NCBI GenBank assembly: GCA_028565635.1
Contig: JAOXYB010052524.1
Location: 327-11,517 of the forward strand
Length of the DNA stretch: 11,191 bases
Origin: Phoronis ovalis
Taxonomy: Eukaryota > Phoronida > Phoronidae
Direction of reading: 5' to 3'
A model generated the notes under the pieces. It made no database searches and was not told where the DNA came from. It was given only the letters and a program-made list of their open reading frames with translations. Made by a program: the position numbers and the translations under genes. Positions 6,661 through 11,191 of the stretch are shown piece by piece. How positions within the stretch are numbered: the stretch's first letter is position 1; the number at the start of each line of letters is the position of its first letter.

Positions 6661-7128
6661 GTTAGTTGTAGTTATCGTCTAACTAGGGTATTTGGCCTAA
6701 AACGTTTAATTGGGCACGTTGATTAAACATTGTGTGAATATTTTACGTAAGTTCAGTGCAAATTGCATGAGCCTGAAGCATATTGTTACAGGTGTATGTG
6801 CCAACTGGAGCTAGAAGTAATTATTCAAATGCATGAGGTGCGGGATATCTCAAATATAGTCAAATATAAGCACAACGATTAGTACTACTATTATAAAAGA
6901 TTACATGATATATTTGCAATTATGAACTTCAAGTAGAATACAAAGCATCTAAATCTTGCACAAAACAAGCTACACGTGTATATTTAAAACAGCAATACAT
7001 AAAAAGGACTACTTGTATGAAGCTCATAAAATAAATTTATTACAAACGTTTTTTAAAAAAAGCAGGCAGCTCGATTGAAGCATTTTGGATGCTATGATGC
7101 GAATTTCTTAATTTCTATCTATTTACAG
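6661..7128. other. AT-rich stretch, possible intron
   Basis: It is bounded by a donor-like GTTAGT at 6661 and an acceptor TCTATCTATTTACAG ending at 7128. No ORF, RNA gene or clear repeat is visible inside. Confidence 0.3.
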
Positions 7129-7165
7129 GCAAATTGGTGTGTCAGTAATACTACGGAAAATATAA
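7129..7165 (+). CDS. Possible second (terminal) coding exon of the small gene
   Basis: Joined to 6660 the frame reads Gly, then QIGVSVILRKI, then TAA (7163-7165). The total product would be only 26 residues. It is phase-compatible, but a chance match of this length is easy. The true partner exon could lie elsewhere or not exist. Confidence 0.2.
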
Positions 7166-7699
7166 AATGATTATCGAAAAAATTAATTAATATTCATCTT
7201 AAATAAGTTTTTGTCGAAATTAACATTTTATTGCTGTTTACAGGTTCATAGCTCATGTTTAAAATATTCTCATCAGTTTCATTTTTTTTACCAAACTATT
7301 ATTGTTACGTTCTATTTTGTCTTGATTGTCCATGCACAGGCAGGGATTAAATGTGAAATACCTCAGCTGATTGATACATAACTTTTGTGGAGCTCACTGT
7401 TTAATTACCAAATACAACAATTTAAAAAATTAAAAATAATTGACTAAAAGTAGTTTTCAATGAAAAATGGAAAAGGCAATTTGTACATCAAACAAATTCA
7501 AGGGATAAAACTTATTAAAATTACATAAAATCCAATAATATGTTAAATAAATACAAACGGCTCTTATCAGTTAGAAAAGCTATGTTTGAACATACATCAT
7601 GTGACATGTATGAAACATCCGTGCACATCACAATTCCATAAAGTAATAGTTTATACAATAGAAGCAATACACTGCAGTTTCCACTACGACACAGCCAAA
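7166..7699. other. 3' flank of the minus-strand DED-NB-ARC gene
   Basis: No ORF is seen. The minus-strand 3' UTR should run leftward from 7699. An AATAAA on the minus strand lies at 7232-7227 (plus TTTATT), giving a UTR of about 470 nt if used. A plus-strand AATAAA near 7547-7552 could serve a convergent transcript. Confidence 0.4.
7227..7232 (-). promoter_or_regulatory. Candidate poly(A) signal of the DED-NB-ARC gene
   Basis: The minus-strand AATAAA is about 470 nt after the TAA at 7702-7700. AT-rich context makes chance occurrence likely. Confidence 0.35.
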
Positions 7700-10125
7700 T
7701 TATTCTGATTGGGGAAAGGAAACAGGACTACCTTTTAGGTTACTGCGTCCCAAAACGATCAATTTTGTCTCAACAGCTGACAGCAATTCATGACATTTGC
7801 CAATGTCCCTTGTGTTAGTATCACTAGGCCACATGTCTTGAATAAGTTCTATGGCTTCCTCTAGACCAGATCTAGCCACAAGCAGCTGATCAGTGTCTTT
7901 AGCAAGGTCAATTTGAATATTAGCAATTCCAATCATTGCATTGAGTAACACATAATTTTTCTGATGAGCCACATTTTGTTGAAAATCAATTGCTTTTGCG
8001 TAAAATTCCAAAGCCTTCTGATTACCTTCCAGAGTGTTGGTCATAAGCTCTATTTCAGCTGCAGTATTGTAGATATTAGGTAGCAAAGCTGACCTATTTT
8101 TGAGCGTTTCAGCTAGTTTTAACATTTTATCGACATGGGCACGTGATTCTTGGATGACACCTGGGGACGGGTCAATTTTTTGGAGCAATTTATAACACTG
8201 CAGTATTTGCCTAAGGCAAATCATTTGCCCATAGGAATCGTCTTTTTTAGTTTTAAGAAAGCCGAACTGGTAATAATCATTTGTATCAATTGCTAATGTA
8301 CCATATATTTGACACGCTCTCAGTAAATCAGCTTTGAAATCAGCAACAGATTTGTTCTTGCCAAAAACATCAAGCTCTTCAAGTTTAAGATATAAAACAG
8401 CATTACGCAAGGTCAAGGCCTCATGTAAAATGTGAAACTTAGAATCTATGTCACAATACACAGCCCTACTCAAATCATGAGCAATACGCATGTCTTTAAA
8501 AAATACAGACTTTTTAGCCAATCCATCAGAATCACTGTTACATTTATCCTTCATATAAAAGTAAACACGGCCATGAGAATATAGAATTGATACCATGATT
8601 TCTGGAAGAAAGATTTTATTCAAAATAGTTCTGGGAATAGCGGCTCCACAGCGAACCATCGTGTCATAGTCATCTTGGCTCAGTTGTTCAGACAGAGGTT
8701 GAAAAGTATCAACCATGTGAGCATTAATAATTTGTAAATCTTGATCAGTAAGACGCCTGTTTAATACCAGTGACATGATGTCAGAATCACAGAGAGACAA
8801 AGAGAGTTGGGATAATTTTTGGTACAAGATACGAACTTCATCCGGATTATTTGAATTTTCTTTGAAATTTATCAAATTATAAAGTGTAACTTTAGCTTTA
8901 CGCAATGGCTCCTCTGAAAATTCTGGCAGTCCTATCTGAGTGTAAGAATAACCCAAAATATCTAGCAACAGTATGTGGGTCACAACTGCTTTTTTGTAAC
9001 TGGAACCAGAAGTTTCAAACAGTTCAGGTTTAAGAAAGGTTCCTGTATACTTAAGAGCCTCCGACACGTGTTGTACTAAAGATGAAGTGGCAGTAAATTG
9101 CTTAAAGAAACGTGTGTCTTTGTCAAAGTTACGACAAAATAGTAGGAGAGCCATTTCAGCTACACGTACTCTTTTTTCCTCAGACCATGTTAGGCGGGTA
9201 GCATGCTGAGTAGCTTTATGTATCGTCATACTACAGATTTCACCGTTTCCGGCAATACTAACAAGAGACAATTCTTTCAGACAACTAATTAAAGTATCTA
9301 CCTTCAAATCCCTATTTTCAACAGGCAACATAGCAGATAATACACCCACTGGGATGTCTTTGTGGTTAAACAAACAGGCGACATCAAACATTAAATTCAG
9401 GACATCGTCATTCGTGAAATCTTTGAATTTAGAAATAGACATCTGTAAGGCTTTCAAGACCGACAAATCATACCCAGAAAGAAAGCCACTTCGTTTCTCA
9501 TTCTCTTCAACGAGAGCATTTGATGTGGTGTCAGTAAGTAAATCTAGATATGATTTCGGTGTAATTTTGGTTCCCAACATATAAAACTTTGCAGATGCCA
9601 TACCCAGTGGTAGATAACTAAGATTTTCAGCCAAAGATAAAATGTCCTCTTCCTTTGTATCAGCAAATTCATTTCTATGCTGATAGAAGAAACCCAACAC
9701 TTCATCTTTTGAGAACCCCTGGACATCAATGTGATTAACTTTTCGGCTGATCATTAGCAAACTTTGATTATTACTCGTAATAATCACTTTGATTTTGGCA
9801 AAATTTGGATTATCTAAATTTTGCACGATCATTTGAAACAGGTCGGGATCGTTTAAATTATCAAGCATGAGCAAATGTACAAATGTCTGAGAAGATAACT
9901 TATCAAATATGCCCTTAAGTGCGATCTTAATTAGTTGCAACGTCTCTGTGTGTACCCCGGCTTCCTTTCGGATCTTTAGTTTGTCACAGAGTGGGTTTAA
10001 ACTTATCAGAAGTTCCTTTTTATCTGAGGCTGGAAGTAGGCAAATTACTGAATATCTGCTTGCTTGATGTCGAAATTCTTTTGCACATTGAAGAATTAGC
10101 TGTGTTTTTCCTGCCCCGGTAGGAC
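7700..10125 (-). CDS. Last exon of a DED-NB-ARC-TPR protein (NB-ARC and C-terminus)
   Basis: Residues here are numbered from the first full codon of the DED exon (10926). The exon starts inside the P-loop. Joined to the preceding exon it reads ITLLTG-PTGAGKTQL (G113 split, K119, T120), a perfect Walker A. Then follow Walker B-like LLMLDNLND (D201, N202), sensor-I position KVIITSN (225-231), the GLPL-like LPLGMA (284-289), a winged-helix-like stretch and MHD-equivalent TIHKATQ (H415). Residues from about 450 are helical, and the last 130 (about 793-900) look like TPR helices. The protein stops at residue 920 with TAA 7702-7700. It is an Apaf-1/NLR-type signalling ATPase, presumably a cytoplasmic innate-immune or cell-death sensor. 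The acceptor is CATTTCACAG before 10125. A longest-ORF reading from TTG at 9940 is artefactual because the frame stays open to the acceptor. Confidence 0.9.
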
Positions 10126-10410
10126 CTGTGAAATGTGTATATTAAATAATTAAAATGAGCTGTCCGGCATCTATAACACATCTTATATTTCAACAGGTGG
10201 ATGGAACAATTTGCTGCTGCAGAAATATTCTTGTTTTCTTCATTGGGTTGTATTTTATATTTGTAACACATGCGACTTGCTGTAATAATATAGAATACAA
10301 CTGTTCAAAAATAATGTTCTCTTTGTTGTTGAAGAAGTATTAAAAAAAGTCTAAAATGTTCTTTTGAGCGATACAAACTACTACCTATGATCCCCCAGGA
10401 GGAGCCTTAC

Positions 10411-10518
10411 CTGTTAACAGAGTAATTTGTCCAGTTAAAAACTGTTCCCACAATATACCACTTTTAACGGTCTTGTAATAGAAAGCAACTGGCTCATCCA
10501 CCATAACCAAGTTTTTGG
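10411..10518 (-). CDS. Linker/P-loop exon of the DED-NB-ARC gene
   Basis: This 108-nt exon sits between acceptor TCGTTTAG (before 10518) and donor ACAG|GTAAGG (after 10411). It encodes 35 residues from KNLVMVDEP to WEQFLTGQITLLT, plus split codons at both ends (1-1 phase). It supplies the N-terminal NB-ARC strand and first Gly of the P-loop. The introns on either side are 285 bp (10126-10410) and 177 bp (10519-10695). It is too short to appear as an ORF by itself. The perfect P-loop across the junction is strong support. Confidence 0.9.
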
Positions 10519-10695
10519 CTAAACGAGAAAATGACAATATTTTAAATTTGCATGCATGATGTAAATAAATTCAATCGAACCTAGTAAATAGAAAATGAAG
10601 ATAATTTTGAAATTCTTTTCTAGCTGTGTAAACTAGTTATATATCTTTAAAAAAAAACAATGTTACGAGATATATTACTGTAATGATTTACATAC

Positions 10696-10926
10696 CAAAC
10701 TTAGACTCAAACAGGTTTTCTCTATATTCTTCAATCATGTGGTACAGGTCTTCTCTTCCTATGTGCTTCATAAGCTTTTCAAGTTTTTCCATGCTTTCTT
10801 TGTTAAATATATTTTTATGAAGCATTACAGTCAACAGTTTTTTCCCACCTTTAACTGCATTCAGAGTGCTAGGCGAAATGTTCCCTTCAGACTGTTGTAA
10901 TAGTAGTTTCAAATCATTCACATTGT
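10696..10926 (-). CDS. Death effector domain exon of the DED-NB-ARC gene
   Basis: This 231-nt exon follows a TTTTTTTTCAG acceptor and ends at donor TTTG|GTATGT. It has 1-1 phase and 76 full codons. The end fits a DED: LLTVMLHKNIFNKESMEKLE then LMKHIGREDLYHMIEEY, with the hallmark RxDL (R57-L60) and the following helix. Helices 2-6 are present; helix 1 must come from an upstream exon outside the window. DEDs form homotypic filaments or recruit DED procaspases and adaptors. A CARD is less likely because of the RxDL and spacing. The first codon is split, so the exon is internal; GTG 10921 is not a start. Confidence 0.8.
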
Positions 10927-11033
10927 CTGAAAAAAAACAAGAACTTTTTTTAGAATACTGACGGGATTATACTGACAGCACATGCCCGTAAACAGGCTGT
11001 AGTTTGAGACTTTTGTGAAACGGAAATGAATAA

Positions 11034-11191
11034 TTAGGGTTGCTCCTATAAGGGAGCAAGCCTATTGGTTTTGTATGATTTCTTTCATCTTCTTTTATTT
11101 TTCTTCTTCGCCGTTTTCTTCTTTTTCTTTTTCTTCCAATTTTCAGCAAGCTATATCTCGAAGACGGTTACAGCTAGGAACTTGATACTTG
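11034..11191 (-). mobile_element. Likely Helitron-type 3' end in the 5' intron
   Basis: The minus strand runs from a purine-rich AAGAAGAAG-like stretch (about 11085-11140) to a hairpin TTGCTCC/GGAGCAA (plus 11040-11046 and 11053-11059). It then reads CCCTAA with T following (CTAA at 11037-11034). A hairpin just before CTRR followed by T is the Helitron 3' signature. No Rep/helicase coding is visible, and the 5' end is beyond the window, so it would be a non-autonomous copy. The lysine/arginine-rich ORF crossing it is a by-product of the purine tract. Family assignment is an inference. Confidence 0.5.

Noticed and set aside
7700-9940. Taking TTG 9940 as the start of the NB-ARC protein
   Set aside because: The frame continues open to the acceptor at 10126 and supplies the P-loop; the exon junctions agree in phase.
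10155-10343. Plus-strand Cys-rich frame in the NB-ARC intron
   Set aside because: It lies in a short intron of the minus-strand gene, is AT-rich and has no start context or domain.
10696-10926. CARD domain as in Apaf-1
   Set aside because: The RxDL motif followed by a helix and the preceding KNIFNKESMEKLEKL pattern fit a DED better; helix 1 is missing, so some doubt remains.
10967-11149. Lys/Arg-rich minus-strand frame (KRKRRKRRRRK) as a nuclear protein
   Set aside because: It is the translation of a purine-rich simple repeat inside the Helitron-like end.

Overview
The window is invertebrate animal nuclear DNA. The evidence is a C2H2 zinc-finger gene, a death-fold/NB-ARC/TPR gene split by short GT-AG introns, a tRNA-derived SINE with intact target-site duplications, and AT-rich spacers full of degenerate repeats. 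The repeat types and the DED-NB-ARC-TPR architecture fit a marine invertebrate (lophotrochozoan, cnidarian or invertebrate deuterostome). The sequence alone does not fix the phylum.

Left part (1-2784): a 31-bp minisatellite at the window edge is followed by a poly(A) signal, possibly the 3' end of an upstream plus-strand gene. A minus-strand SINE (307-607) follows, bounded by perfect 10-bp duplications. Next come a divergent pair of CTCF-like motifs, possible untranslated exons, and a region of two different degenerate arrays with a period near 30 bp. The second array is copy 1 of a dispersed element whose end carries a GTACCCCC-type terminus.

Middle (2785-6592): a plus-strand single-coding-exon gene encodes about 20 intact C2H2 fingers. 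It arose partly by duplication of a five-finger block. Its 3' flank holds a 138-bp tandem repeat with YY1-like cores. A perfect 18-bp hairpin, a palindromic repeat and copy 2 of the dispersed element follow. A CRE palindrome lies upstream of a possible tiny plus-strand coding exon (6593-6660).

Right part (7166-11191): a minus-strand gene occupies this end. Three exons were joined from splice signals, phase and motif continuity. They give 920 residues of a protein with a death effector domain (DED), then NB-ARC, then a helical TPR-like C-terminus, with its N-terminus outside the window. Joining the last two exons rebuilds a perfect P-loop split by the intron. Walker B and sensor I depart from consensus. 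The part of the gene's 5' intron inside the window contains what looks like a Helitron 3' end.

The zinc-finger gene and the DED-NB-ARC gene converge and show no evident functional link. The DED-NB-ARC-TPR protein is the most interesting item: an Apaf-1-like signalling ATPase carrying a DED where Apaf-1 has a CARD.
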